A DNA stretch of 64,000 nt, from assembly GCA_029237695.1 (NCBI GenBank), contig CM055278.1, positions 70,795,188 to 70,859,187 of the forward strand. The letters are read 5' to 3'. Below, piece by piece: positions 11,965 to 24,286 of this stretch; within the stretch, counting starts at the first letter, position 1; every line of letters starts with the position of its first letter. The notes under the pieces were generated by a model, which ran no database searches, was not told where the DNA came from, and worked only from the letters and a program-made list of their open reading frames with translations. Source of the DNA: Conchocele bisecta (lineage: Eukaryota > Mollusca > Bivalvia > Lucinida > Thyasiridae). The position numbers were made by a program, and so were the translations under genes.

Positions 11965-12290
11965 CAGCGCAGACCGTGGCCGAGGGGTAACACCGTCGGA
12001 CTACCACTCTGGCGACCCGGGTTCGATTCTGGGTTCACTTCTCGGGCGTCAGTATTTCTGAGATGCTTTGGATTTCCTGTTCTACTAGTCCTTTCAGATG
12101 GGGACTTTAAACGGCGGTCCCGTGTATCAGATTTGAAGGAGAGTCTGTGCACGTTAACGAACCAGAGGTGATTATTCTAATAAGAGCTAGGCCCTGGGCA
12201 CGGTTTCCTTTGTAAACACCTCCTTCCTATCTCCCATGCAAGGTCATCGAGCCAGTGCCGTCGTTAAATCCAAGCATTTACATTACATTA
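11965..12290 (+). mobile_element. tRNA-derived SINE, copy S1
   Basis: The head has an A-box-like TGGCCGAGGGG and a B-box-like GGGTTCGATTC 40 bp later, the layout of an internal Pol III promoter. The body includes cagatggggactttaaacgg and the 3' segment cgagccagtgccgtcgttaaa followed by aagcatttacattaca. Body and tail match the minus-strand copy at about 24465-24655, but the tRNA-like heads differ. Confidence 0.75.
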
Positions 12291-13164
12291 ATCGCAGTGG
12301 TCAAGTCACCAGATAAGCCGAATAAGAATAAGTCATCAGATAAGTGGTTTGACAGCCGCCTTGTTGTTGACGTCCGGTGGGCAAACACGTTTGTCACTGA
12401 TTAAGACTGATAAAGAAATTGATGAAACCAATCAGCATGAAATGGGTGTGGCTTCTTTCATATCAGAATACACCTTTCCCAAAAGCCACTTCACTATTTC
12501 AGAGCGGTTAAATCAGCGGATAAGTTGTTTGCTATGCCGGGAAATTAATGACATCCGGCGGCATCCGTTTGAACGTAGCTATACACGCGTGTCACTAATT
12601 ATGGCAGCTGAAAATAAAGAATTCATTTCATCTCGACATTGTTAAAACACAAGTTTGCTTAAGTGACACATATCTGCAATACATTGCTGAATCAATCAAC
12701 GAAATATAGGCGACATTCTGTAACAAAGCAAGACAATTTGTAACAAAATACCAATTAACATTTAATTCCTCATTTTCTGATTCTGGCTCGGCTGTCTATT
12801 CTATTTGACCGCGAATTACAACCGCACAACTCATTATCGCCGACGAATGTAACCAACGTATAAATAATCAAAGTATAACTAGGTGAATTAGTAATTAATC
12901 ACGATTAACGAATATATTAAACGATACAAACTAAGAAATTATACAACAAATAAATGAACACGTTATTCTATAAGAAACCTGCATCGACCAATCAGTGAAA
13001 CTTTACAACTGCTACGTCATAGCGATTGTATCAGATACGGTGTGATATGAGAAATATCGATATCAATATTTTTTTATTTTTTTTGTTCAGAGTATTTTGA
13101 AGGAAATAAGTGATATCTTGTAATGTGACCTTTAATCACATTTCACGATTGTAATTACATATAA
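12291..13164. other. No recognisable feature
   Basis: A 98-codon open frame at 12349-12645 (+) has no family resemblance, no splice context and average base composition. I do not support it as a gene. Confidence 0.5.
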
Positions 13165-13172
13165 ATCAGTAG

Positions 13173-13494
13173 CCGATTTCACCAAAATTGCTAAGCATAG
13201 TTATCTAGTTATATATATATATAAGTGTACTTTGAGGTAGTAATCATTATTTTTTCCCGAAACGCATTATTTCATATAGAACTAACGACTGCATATATTT
13301 AATGATTGACAGTATGCAGACTTATTACACTGACTTTATTACATTATCACAGACAAAATGGCAGTATAATAATGCAATAAATTCAGTATAATAAAAAAAT
13401 TAATAAATTCATCCTTAAATTTGAAAATTTCTCCCCAAAGTGTACTTAAAAAGGTAAGAATACTTTGACATTTTTGTGAAATCGGTTACTGGAC
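13173..13494 (-). mobile_element. MITE family G (CAGTAGCC ends), copy 1
   Basis: The ends are cagtagccgatttcacc and, inverted, gaaatcggttactg. The inside shares ttattacattatcacag...cagtataataa and the aatgcattatttcatatag-like block with 49643-49951 and 60267-60557. The length is about 320 bp. A clear target duplication could not be read. Confidence 0.75.
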
Positions 13495-14982
13495 ATCGAC
13501 TGAAAGAATGAACAGTCAATTGCAAGTTTGCAATATAAAGAAGGTACGTGGATCATCCAATCAATCAAACAATATTGTCTTGATTTCTATACCGGCCCTT
13601 TTTCTGATTTTGTACTATTTGCTGTTTTCTCCATTTCATTCTACGTTTTTTTTTAATTTCTAGTGGTATATGTTTCTTTGCACATATTTGTTAATTTAAG
13701 TTATGCATTTGTAATATTCTTATTTTTTGTTATACTACGTAGTTGTGAGGGGTATGATTGCAATGGATAACTGGCGACATGTAAACTGGCTTTAATTATA
13801 ACTCAACGATGATTAATTTTATCCACAGGCCGTTACAAGTTGGTACCTGTGATGTCATGTTTAGTATAAACATTTTATTGAATAACACTTTGCATATGGG
13901 TATGGAAGGTCTTCGAGCCATTTCCCACCCTTAAATATAAGAATACACTTTGCATCACTTTAGCTATATAAACAGTGTGAAGATGATTGAAATGAAATAC
14001 ATGTATTACTGTCTTATATAGTTCCTCTTCTTGCATGCTTACTTGTGTCGTTTTAAATGTATTCCCCCTTTTCGTCTCCTGTAATCGTCTTATGCTGTCT
14101 GGGAGGTAATTCGTTTTATTAATTGTATAAGTTACCTATGTCTTATGTGCTTATTTTATTGTGGACACTGCACCGTTTGTCTAAGAGTGAACATTGGTAT
14201 AAATACCGGGGTAAGCCTGCTTGTTCTCATTGTGCTCAAATTGAATCCATTATAGAAGACTGTCGATCGGCACTCATAAGAGAGTGAGTTTATTTACACC
14301 CAGTGTGTCAGTCCGTTTTACAACCTCATTCATCTAATTTAGGAATACTTTTATATTTGTTTTATGAAGTCAGAATGCCACAACACCACATGATATATGA
14401 ATATATATTTGTGTAATGGATACGACGCTGCAGGGTATGGATATTTAGAAATAAAATTACACGGGAACGAGATGGACTTGGCCCGACTTATAAACGCATA
14501 GGCTATACACCGTGAACAATTAAGGCCTGTGAGCATCTCCGAGCTCTTCATTATGACGTCATCGCAAAAGTACAAGGTGGTTTTTCCAATATTGTGTATT
14601 GAGCCAATTTCTTGCATGACCAGATGAGGGAATATCGAAAAATTGCATTCAATCATTGCAGTAGGTTTGTATTAACTCAAGTAATCAACTGTCATGGCTT
14701 ATTATTTAACAATTACCGCCAGTTTTTGCCTTTTTATTGTGATTTTGTCTGATCAGACTTTGATTTGTTTATACAAAAATTACCGGATTTTCGTTAGTAC
14801 CAGTTACCGGCACAACGATTTACTCTGTAGGCTTTATTTCCAGAAACTATATATTTTGTCAGTGATTCAGAAAAAACTCATATATATCAATTCTAAATAA
14901 AATGACAGGGGTTACCAGTTAACCGGACAATCAGTTTCCATGCCAGCGTGAAAAATATATCGCCAAGGTACATATTTTTGTC
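13495..14982. other. AT-rich non-coding DNA, nothing supported
   Basis: Two frames (14351-14656 minus, 101 codons; 14694-14900 plus, 68 codons) show no protein family signal. No array or inverted repeat is visible. Confidence 0.5.
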
Positions 14983-15479
14983 AAATTTGCGAGAGGGGTT
15001 GGCAACGTTACCCGCCACATAGGGGCCCTCTGGTAACCCGCCAAATAGGGGCCCTTTTTACTTGCCAAATAGGGGCCCTGGTACTACTGCGAAATAAGGC
15101 CTCTGATTACATGCAAACTAGAGGCCCTGGTTATTATATCCATTTTTTGAAGAAACATGAATATATTGCTTTTGTTATGTGTGTCCGTCCGTCCATCCGT
15201 CCGTCGATACGTTCATTCTTTTCTAGTAAGTCTGAACACTTTTAAAGTATAATAGCTGCTGCTGTTATACTTCGTATGTAACATCCTTATGGTGTATACA
15301 TGTGTAAAGTACATTTTGATTGTCGATTCCTTCCCCGGTTCATGGGTTACCTCCCCCTTATTTAATTAGACTTTAGCAATTTTGTCTTAAAAGTTGTGAA
15401 ACTTTTTGAAACCGTAAAAGCCGCAGGCGTCATACTTGGTATGTCGCTTCTGTATCATGTGCATGATTCGTAGAGATTC

Positions 15480-16815
15480 CTGACAAATAGGGGCCCTTCA
15501 CCTGCCATATAGGGCACCGAGATAACCCACCAAATAGGGGCCCTTCACATGCCATATACGGGCACCCATGTAACCCGCCAAATAGGGGCCCTTCACCTGT
15601 CATATAGGGGCACCAATGTAACCCGCCAAATAGGGATACCCAGGTAACCCGCCAAATAGGGTCCCTTCACCTGCCATATAGGGGCACCCATGTAACCCGT
15701 CAAATAGGGGCCCTTTTTACCAGCCAAATAGGAGCCCTGGTAAACTGCCAACTAAGGGCTCTGGTTACATGCCAAATAGAGGCCCTGGTTATTATATCCA
15801 CTTTTTGAAGAAACATGAGTACATTGCTTTTGTCATGTGTGTCCGTACATCCGTCGGTAAGTCCATACTTTTCTAGTAAGTTGGAACACTTTTAAAGTAT
15901 ACTAGCTGCAGCTGTTATACTTCGAATGTAACATCATTATTGTGTGTACATGTGCAAAGTACATTTTGATTGTCGATTCCTTCCCCGGTTCATGGGTTAC
16001 CTTCCCATTTTTTACTTAGACTTTGGCAATTTTGGTACGAATATAACCCGCCAAATATGGGCCCCAGGTAACCCGCCAAATAGAGTTCATTCACCTGCCA
16101 TATAGGGTCGCCCAGGTAACCCGCCAAATAGGGGCCCCCAGATAACCCGCCAAATAGGGGCCCTTCACCTGCCGTATAGGGGCACCCATGTAACCCGCCA
16201 AATAGGGACCATTCACCTGCCATATAGGGGCACAAATATAACCCGCCAAATAGGGGCCCCAGGTAACCCGCCAAATAGAGTTCATTCACCTGCCATATAG
16301 GGTCGCCCAGGTAACCCGCCAAATAGGGGCCCCCAGATAGCCCGCCAAATAGAGGTCCTTCACCTGCCATATAGGGTCACCCAGGTAACCCGCCAAATAG
16401 GGGCCCCCAGATAACCCGCCAAATAGGTCCTTCACCTGCCATATAGGGTCACCCAGGTAACCCGCCAAATAGGGTCACCCAGATTAGCCGCCAAATAGAG
16501 TTCCTTCACATGCCATATAAGGGGCACCCATGTAACCCGCCAAATAGAGGCCCTTCACATGTCATATACGGGTACCCATGTAACCCGCCAAGTACGGGCA
16601 CACAGGTAACCCGCCAAATAGGGGCCCTTCACCTGCCATATAGGGGCACCCATGTTACCCGCCAAACAGGGGCACCCAGGTAACCCGCCAAATAGGGGTC
16701 CTTCACCTGCCATATAGGGGCACCCGTGTAAGCCGCCAAATAGGGGCACCCAAATAACCCGCCAAATAGGGGCACCCAGGTTTTCCGCCAAATAGGGGCC
16801 CTTCACCTACCATAT
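15480..16815. repeat. Minisatellite, 22-27-bp units (AACCCGCCAAATAGGGGC type)
   Basis: Two alternating motifs recur: CACCCAGGTAACCCGCCAAATA-like and CCCTTCACCTGCCATATAGG-like. They are broken at about 15775-16035 by a copy of the element's arm segment. Minus-strand frames up to 126 codons (GGLHGCPYMAGEGPLFGG) are readings of the repeat and not genes. Confidence 0.9.
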
Positions 16816-16819
16816 AGGG

Positions 16820-17281
16820 CAGGGCTGTACAAATTGATTTTTTAGCCACTTGTCCCGGACAAGTGACTTGAAAAAAGTGACTTGCCTTGTTCTGGAAAAT
16901 ATAATTTTCAGGGCAAGTAATTTTGAAAAAGTGCGCAGTGAGACGAAAACGTTAACATACATAAAATAAATCAACCATTGATCGCCGCAGAATATTTTCG
17001 CTAATTCGCTAATTACTTACAAATTTGATTAAATTAATATAATCAGGGTCGCTGTAGATTGCGCTGCGATTCGCCAGGACACCCGCGGCGTTATCGATCG
17101 ATAAAGTGGTCAGTTTTGGGATTAAGTTTATGACTGTCCGGTTCCAAAAAACAAGCTTGTGGCGGGACGTTCTAACAGAAAATAGTGACTTGCCCGAGAC
17201 TAAATTCCAGCATAGAGGCACTTGCCCGAGATTAAAACCGACTTGTCCCGGGCGTTGGGCGTTCCAATTTGTACAGCCCTG
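16820..17281. mobile_element. 462-bp hAT-like element nested in the minisatellite
   Basis: The ends CAGGGCTGTACAAATTG and CAATTTGTACAGCCCTG are perfect complements. TAGGG is repeated on both sides (16815-16819, 17282-17286). Removing the insert plus one TAGGG restores the minisatellite unit catataggggcacc exactly. Inside, a cacttgtcccg...cttgcccgag motif recurs near each end. Confidence 0.88.
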
Positions 17282-18560
17282 TAGGGGCACCATGTAACCT
17301 ACCATATAGGGGCACCCATGTAACCCGCCAAATAGGGGCCCTTCACCTGCCATATAGGGGCACCCGTGTAACCCGCCAAGTAGGAGCACCTAGTAAACCG
17401 GCCAAATAGGGGCACCCAGGTAAGCCGCCAAATAGGGGCCCCACGTAACCCGCCAAATAGGGGCCGTTTTTACCTGACAAATACGGGCCCTGGTAAATTG
17501 CAAACTAAGGGCTCTGGTTACATGCCAAATAGAGGCCCTGGTTATTATATCCACTTTTTGAAGAAACATGAGTATATTGTTTTTGTCATGTGTGTCCGTC
17601 CGTACGTCCGTCGGCAAGTCCATACTTTTCTAGTAAGTTGGAACACTTTTAAAGTATAATAGCTGCAGCTGTTATACTTCGTATGTAACATCATTATTCT
17701 GTGTACATGTGCAAAGTACATTTGATTGTCGATTCGTTCCCCGGTTCATGGGTTACCTCCCCCTTTGTGACTTAGAATTTGGAAATGTTGTCTTAAAAGT
17801 TGTGAAACATTGAAATCGTAATAGTGGCAGGCAGGCGTGATACTTGGTATAGTTGCTTCTGTATGGTCTGTAGAGATACGTGTTATATAAGGGAACCAAG
17901 GTAACCTGCGAAATAGGTGCACTTTACCTGCGACAGAGGGGCTCAGGTAACCTGCGAAACAGGTGCACTTTACCTACCATATATGGGCACCCATGTAACC
18001 CGCCAAATAGGGGCACCCAGGTAACCCGCATAATAGGGGCACCCAGGTGACCCACATAATAGGGGCTCTTCATCTGCCGAATAGGGACACTTAGCCTGTC
18101 ATATAGTGGCACTCAAGTAACCTGCCAAAATAGTGTGACCTTATCTGCCATATACGGCCACACAGGTTACCTGCCAAATAGGGCCAGCGTATCTGCTATA
18201 CAGAGCCACACAGCTTACTTGCAAAATAGAGGTTCTTGTAACCTGGTGAATAGGGGCACTTCAGCTGCAGTATAAGATCACACAGGGTACATGCATTTTA
18301 ACTACCTTGTCGGTGAACCCATGTAACCTGCAAAATAAGGGATAGTTCCTGGTTATGCTGCATATTTCCCAGTAACTTGTCCATTGTCACTTGCTAAATA
18401 GTGGCTGTCATATATTGGTTGTTGCCTGGTTATGCTCCAAATGTGCAAGATATGTGTCACCGGCTAGATAGTGGCTACTGACTAAATATGCTCCATACGT
18501 GTCAGATGTGTGTCCATTGTCACCTGCCATATAGGATCTACACACTGGTTATGTTTTTCG
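17282..18560. repeat. Minisatellite, continued and increasingly degenerate
   Basis: Same units as 15480-16815. They become divergent after about 17880 and fade out near 18560. A third direct copy of the arm segment lies at about 17515-17870. Confidence 0.8.
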
Positions 18561-18699
18561 TGCATATTCACATTTTAGAGAAGGGAATGTATATGTGATA
18601 TTTGCAACAGCCCCATGTAAGTTTGCATGGCACGATGCATGCGCAAACTCAGAAGAGAACTGTCATATATTCGCGGTGCTTGTCCAAAGTAATTTCCGT

Positions 18700-19500
18700 A
18701 CAAGTTCATTTCCACAGAAGTTTACTCTGACGTGACACATGCGTATGCTCACAATATTCTCCTGTGAGTATAGGTATGCGTCGTGTTAGAGTAAACTTGT
18801 ATGGAAATGCCTGGTATAAACACCACACATGTACATGTATGGCAGTTCTCCTGTGAGTATAGGTATGTGTCGTGTTAACTTGTATGGAAATGCCTGGTAT
18901 AAACACCACACATGTACATGTATGGCAGTTCTCCTGTGAGTATAGGTATGTGTCGTGTTAACTTGTATGGAAATGTCTGGTACAAACACCACACACAGTA
19001 TGGCAGTTCTCCTGTGAGTATAGGTATGTGTCGCGTTAACTTGTATGGAAATGTCTGGTACAAACACCACACATGTATGGCAGTTCTCCTGTGAGTATAG
19101 GTATGTGTCGCGTTAACTTGTATGGAAATACCTGGCACAAACACCACATATGTATGGCAGTTCTCTTGTGAGTATAGGTATGTGTCGTGTTAACTTGTCT
19201 GGAAATGCCTGGTACAAACACCACACATGTATGGCAGTTCTCCTGTGAGTATAGGTATGTGTCGCGTTAACTTGTATGGAAATGCCTGGCACAAACACCA
19301 CACATGTATGGCAGTTCTCATGTAAGTATAGGTATGTGTCGCGTTAACTTGTATGGAAATGACTGGTACAAACATCACACATGTATGACAGTTCTCCATT
19401 GAGTACAGGTATGTGTCGTGTTAACTTGTATGGAAATGCCTGGCACAAACACCACACATGTATGGCAGTTCTCCTGTGAGTATAGGTATGTGTCGTGTCA
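18700..19500. repeat. Tandem array of 77-bp units, about ten copies
   Basis: The unit contains cagttctcctgtgagtatag, gtatgtgtcg, gttaacttgtatggaaatg and caaacaccacacatgtatgg. Successive frames begin 77 bp apart (19036, 19113, 19190). Early units vary slightly in length. 77 is not a multiple of three, so the open frames shift from unit to unit. It is non-coding. Confidence 0.92.
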
Positions 19501-19589
19501 TATTTTTAAGAGCAAAAGCACCCCATGTTCATAAATGGACCGGTCTGAACATCTTTTTGTGATGATTGGATTGGTTGTCCTATATGTCA

Positions 19590-20066
19590 GGCGAAGAACC
19601 TCTATTTGGCGGGTTACCTGGGGCCCCTATTTGGCGGGTTAAATGGGTGCCCCTATATGGCAGGTGAAGGGCCCCTATTTGGCGTGTTACATGGGTGCCC
19701 CTATTTGGCAGGTTACATGGGTGCCCCTATATGGCATGTGAAGAGCCCCTATTTGGCGGGTTAACTGGGTGCCCTTATTTGGTGGGTTACATGGGTGCCC
19801 CTATATGGCAGGTGAAGGGTTACATGGGTGCCCCTATATGGCAGGTGAAGGGCCCCTATTTGGCGAGTTACCTGGGTGCCCCTATTTGGCGGGTTACATG
19901 GGTGCCCCTATATGGCAGGTGAAGGGCCCCTATTTGGCGAGTTATATGGGTGCCCCTATTTGGCGGGTTACTTGGGTGCCCCAATATATGCAGGTGAAGG
20001 GCCCCTATTTGGCGGGTTACCTGGGTGCCCCTATTTGGCGGGTGAAAGGCCCCTATTTGGCGGGTC
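19590..20066. repeat. Minisatellite, inverted relative to 15480-18560
   Basis: The units read GGCGGGTTACCTGGGTGCCC and ATGGCAGGTGAAGGGCCCCT on the plus strand, the complement of the left block. The interior of the 5.65-kb element is therefore inverted around the 77-bp array. A 60-bp piece of family M1 (19500-19575) sits between the two. Confidence 0.9.
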
Positions 20067-20646
20067 ACCAAGTATGACGCCTGCGGCTATTACGGTTTCA
20101 AAAAGTTTCACAACTTTTAAGACAAAATTGCCAAAGTCTAATTAAAAAAGGGGGAGGTAACCCATGAACCGGGGAAGGAATTGACAATCAAAATGTACTT
20201 TGCACATGTACACACCATAATGATGTTACATACGAAGTATAACAGCAGCAGCTATTATACATTAAAAGTGTTCAGACTTACTAGAAAAGAATGAACGGAC
20301 GTTCAAACATTTGGGAGTTATGAGCTTTTTGTTCTTTAAAAGATCAAAGGATTAGCTCCTAAAGATCAATGGAATTACGAGCTTACCGACTATAACAAAG
20401 GAATCCTTTGTTACTAACCCTTACCCTAAGCTCCTAAACCCCCGATGTTGGCCCGTATGGACGGACGGACGGACACACATAACAAAAGCAATATATTCAT
20501 GTTTCTTCAAAAAGTGGATATAATAACCAGGGCCTCTAGTTTGGATGTAACCGGAGGCCTTATTTCGCAGTAGTACCAGGGCCCCTATTTGGCGGGTAAA
20601 AAGGGCCTATGTGGCAGGTAACGTTGCCAACCCTACTGAAATTTGC

Positions 20647-21100
20647 TGAAAACATTCCTCAACTCTGTCCACAAGTTGTTTACAACGTCAATAGTCGCGC
20701 GGGGGCCAATCGAGTGCGCCCATTACATTATTTCAGAGTTGTTCTATAAGTACAATAAATTCTATAAATACGATGTTTTCCCAGAAGCGAATGGTGATTG
20801 CTTTTTTCTGCAGAACTACACAATGCTGTTTACACTGGTTTTCAGGCGATACAATTATACTGATGTTCTGACCCAATTTTAAGTGAGAAAGATGGCACAG
20901 TTTGCTAAATAGATTACATGCGTTGAGAACCGACGATTGTTCTTTGAAAATTTATGCCTGTAGCTGATATTTTAAGAAAAATATCGTAAGATCCCTGTAT
21001 AGACTTCAACTTTCAAAACATGTGTCAACTTCGGCAATATCACGTCGTAGCCCGATATGCAACTTATTAGCCTCGATCAATTATATAGTTTCGGAACACC
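20647..21100. other. No recognisable feature
   Basis: A 79-codon frame (20643-20882) begins at the transposon edge and shows no protein family signal. Confidence 0.5.
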
Positions 21101-21102
21101 TA

Positions 21103-21619
21103 TAGTCTGTTTCACGAAAACTGCCCAAATTTTACGGCTATATAAACAATTCAAAAACAAGATTTCTTTTGATAATATTAAATTAAAGGAAAAATGAAGA
21201 ATGAGCCTTCTTTTTATTTCGTGAAATTTGGTCAAATATTGATTTTATTGCGAAAAAACAATTTCCCCATGTTAAATCTCCATAGACATCTTCACTCCGT
21301 GAACATGGGGAAATTTTTTTGAATTTTAGAAATACTGGACCGATTTTTAAAATTTAACTTTTGTTTTCTTAGTTAGATCATATCCAAGCTATCTAGTCAG
21401 GTTTCGGAGTCAATTTCCTAATTTTTTAGTTTTTTGACTCCTCCCACACTTCCTTACCACTTTTTCCCCCATGTTAAATTCCCATAGACAAATCAATTTT
21501 TCGTAATAAAATCAATATTTGACCGAATTTCACGAAATAAAAAGAAGGCTCATTCTTAAATTTTCCTTTAATTTAATATTATCGAAAATAATATTGTTTT
21601 TTTTTTGTGAAACAGACTA
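21103..21619. mobile_element. Mariner-like MITE with TA duplication, 517 bp
   Basis: The ends TAGTCTGTTTCACGAAA and, inverted, TTTGTGAAACAGACTA are flanked by TA on each side. Arms extend about 120 bp further through gaaggctcattctt and ccccatgttaaat. It is the intact relative of the split copy at 3893-5976. Confidence 0.8.
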
Positions 21620-21753
21620 TAACGACATGTGCTTTCTTCATTCAGTGGAACAGCAAATTTCAAAGAAGATAAATCAATAAAGTATGAAAACTTCAATTCA
21701 GATAAAAACTTACCATAGGAATACAAATTGCCGATTATTTACATTTTTTCCAG

Positions 21754-21918
21754 ATGCTCAAGTTATGGACGTCACTACTCGTTACGTTACCCAGTCTTAT
21801 GGGTTTCGGAACGATTTGGTTACTCGAGTATTACTCACACCCGGGTACCAGACCCGATGCCGTCAAAATCATGCATACTCGTACTGAAGATGTTATTCAA
21901 CATATCAAATCGCCTTAA
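21754..21918 (+). CDS. Unrecognised 54-codon reading frame directly after a splice-acceptor-like site
   Basis: A long pyrimidine tract ending in tttttccag immediately precedes an ATG, and the frame then runs 54 codons to TAA at 21916. The translation has a hydrophobic stretch at about residues 5-25 (SLLVTLPSLMGFGTIWLLEY) followed by a charged tail (RPDAVKIMHTRTEDVIQ). It resembles a terminal exon with one membrane helix. Codon use looks balanced and the region is not part of any repeat I can identify here. I do not recognise the protein and found no partner exon. It could be a chance frame. Confidence 0.35.
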   Translation: MLKLWTSLLVTLPSLMGFGTIWLLEYYSHPGTRPDAVKIMHTRTEDVIQHIKSP

Positions 21919-21921
21919 ACA

Positions 21922-24286
21922 TGTTAATGGGTGTATTTAAATATAACTGTGTATTCTTAAAAATGTTTCTATAATTATTTTCATTCCATTCCTTTGCTCG
22001 ATCATTACATTCGTGTCTGCCCTGGTCATGCTGGTATGTGTATACGGCCGATACACGTTCCTCTTTTTAGTTAGTGCTTACTACAAGTGTTTGTCACATT
22101 GTCTCTTACATTATCAGTGGTATATTGCATATATTATTCAGACAATGTTACTTTAAAAAACCATTATGCCATATACTTTGTATGCTCAAATTTTACACAT
22201 CCCAGTTGATTTGTTTTTAAAAACTAAGTAACTTGAGTAGCATACAAACCGATCGAATTTAACCCTACAGTTAAATGTATGTCGAAACTAGGTCATGTAA
22301 TGTTTACTGCAGCAGCTGCAATATATCAGTCATTCTATATTTTATGTACATATTGGTGCCGTTTTTCTAGTTTTGAGGTAGAACCAATAATTCATTAAAC
22401 TGTGTTTATTCCATTGGGTGACAGTCCAGTTGTTACATTTATAATAGTATATTGCCAATTGTTCTCGTCATTTTATTTCCACTTCAGGGGACCAGGGGTC
22501 TCGGAAATGTCATTTCCGTTACGTACATTTACATGACTTAAATATAGCTTTACATTTACATTTTTTTTCTTTTCAACGGCATAAAACATAAAACTGAAGG
22601 GGCATCTATTAAGAAAAGAGTAAAAAATATGGTAAGTTAATTGTAATAGTTTGAAACAGAGCAATTTAGTAGCAACTCGTGGAATTTCTCATTTATGGTA
22701 ACCCAACAACATGTATTTAATATGAATCAGTAAAGTTAAACAAAACAAAACAGCTTGGCATGTGACAGAATGCCGTGTTTTACCACATATACCAAACATC
22801 GTTATAAAAGCCTCCAAAAATATGGGCGTAATGGAAATGATTTATGTAACGGTAATGACAAAATGTAACGGTGATGACTCCATTTATTTAAAATACTAAT
22901 ACAGCATATATAACAAACATATTTATACTTTGCATATGCTGTACAATATAACTTAAAGTTAATGTTTACTTTTAATGTGATTGCCAATAGAAACCCACAC
23001 TCCTCGAAGCTGTGTCTGTTTTTTGTTGTTCCAAAGCTTTTACTAATTAAATCCTGATATATAAATGTTGTAGGTCTGAATAAATGTGCCATTACTGACC
23101 GACAACTGATGGGACATGGTTTATATCTAATTGATGCATGAACTAACTGGTTAGTATGGTAATTTATCATTGCCGTTACACGATCGTCATTACCATTACA
23201 CAATTTTGTAACGGAAATGACCGTAACGGTAATGATTTTTCTTTAAAAACTCCCATTTTCACCCCTCTGTTTACAACGCATCATGAAGGTAGAATATGCA
23301 AATACAACATTGTAAGTGTGTCTATCCACCCATTTTGGTTTCAGCCGACCTACATACATATGGACGTGTGTAAACCCCGAACGGTAATGATGCATGTAAT
23401 GTGTAACCTTAAAATTCCGAATACAGATCGGCCTCGTTCTCGGCAATAACTTAAGTTGTGTTACCACCGTGTTTATTTATAAATTGTGCGCCCATAAACA
23501 GTGTTCATTGCATTAATAGCTGAGAGTAGGAAAGGGAGGTTACTCTGATTTTATAGTTTTTGTTCAGCGTAACGGTAATTATTCGATTTCTCGGGACAGA
23601 TACATTAACGTCAGTATTGTTTACAACAAAAGGCAAATTTATTGCAGAATAAGTTTCATGTAAATGTTAAACTATTTTAATTAAAATGCAATGTATAGTA
23701 AAGTACAAATGGACAAGTTTTGGTTTAAACAGTATTTATTTCAAGAGAGATATGTGATATAAATACATGTAATACATACAGTTTGAAACAGGATTAGAAA
23801 ACAAGCTTTTACGCTTACCGGTATGTGAATTCTTCTCCTGGACAAGATTTGAGAATTACGGGCTGGTAAACTGTGCTGATTGATGACCGGGACATGCCCA
23901 TTTGGTGCACCACACATATGCCAACAACAGAAAATAATAACTAAACACACATGACAAGAATTGTAAATACTGTTTTCTTAATGGATTGTTATTATATACG
24001 TAATTTCTTTACTGAAATATTTTTCCTTATAAATTTTGTGATTTGTCAGTAAATTACACTGGGACACCAGATGTACATAAAATATAGAATCACTGACATA
24101 CAGCTGTGAAAGCTGTAAACAGTTTGAATGCGATAAAAGGTAGTTTAGCTGACCTTATAAGTGTGATGACAAAAGGTAATAAGTTTTTTTGGACATTTTT
24201 AACCCCCATGTACAAAGGATAACTCACATTTTGGATGTTGATTTTCCACATTTTTTTCTGTTTGAATGAACTTCTGTGTTTTCCAG
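21922..24286. other. Non-coding, with scattered taacggtaatga motifs
   Basis: Between about 22830 and 23580 the motif taacggtaat(g/t)a and its complement occur repeatedly (for example 22848, 23172, 23220, 23380, 23570). This may be a decayed repeat. The long minus-strand frame 22802-23203 (133 codons) spans these motifs and has no recognisable domain. Confidence 0.4.

Larger units (their letters stand above)
14991..20638. mobile_element. 5.65-kb hAT-like element with long inverted ends and minisatellite interior
   Basis: The 8-bp repeat AAATTTGC flanks it (14983-14990 and 20639-20646). The ends are GAGAGGGGTTGGCAACG on the left and, complemented, CAGTAGGGTTGGCAACG on the right. Inverted homology runs 14991 to about 15445 against about 20067-20638; the right arm carries an extra piece of about 150 bp near 20300-20455. 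An 8-bp duplication and a CAG-type end are hallmarks of hAT transposons. No transposase frame is seen, so it is non-autonomous. The interior carries minisatellites, three direct copies of a 300-bp arm segment (about 15110, 15775, 17515) and a nested element. Confidence 0.8.

Noticed and set aside
11965..12060. tRNA gene
   Set aside because: The A- and B-box-like motifs are real, but no full cloverleaf can be read, and the sequence continues into a SINE body shared with another copy.
12349..12645. 98-codon plus-strand frame as a gene
   Set aside because: No recognisable domain, average composition, and no splice or promoter support.
15990..16806. Minus-strand frames of 60-126 codons reading GGLHGCPYMAGEG-like repeats
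   Set aside because: They are translations of a 22-27-bp minisatellite, appear in several frames and in the inverted block on the plus strand, and are bounded by transposon ends.
18706..19399. Regular 77-bp spacing, possible CRISPR-like array
   Set aside because: The whole unit is repeated with no variable spacers, lengths vary at the left edge, and the DNA is clearly animal.
22802..23203. 133-codon minus-strand frame
   Set aside because: No domain, splice context or codon signal; it spans degenerate taacggtaat motifs.
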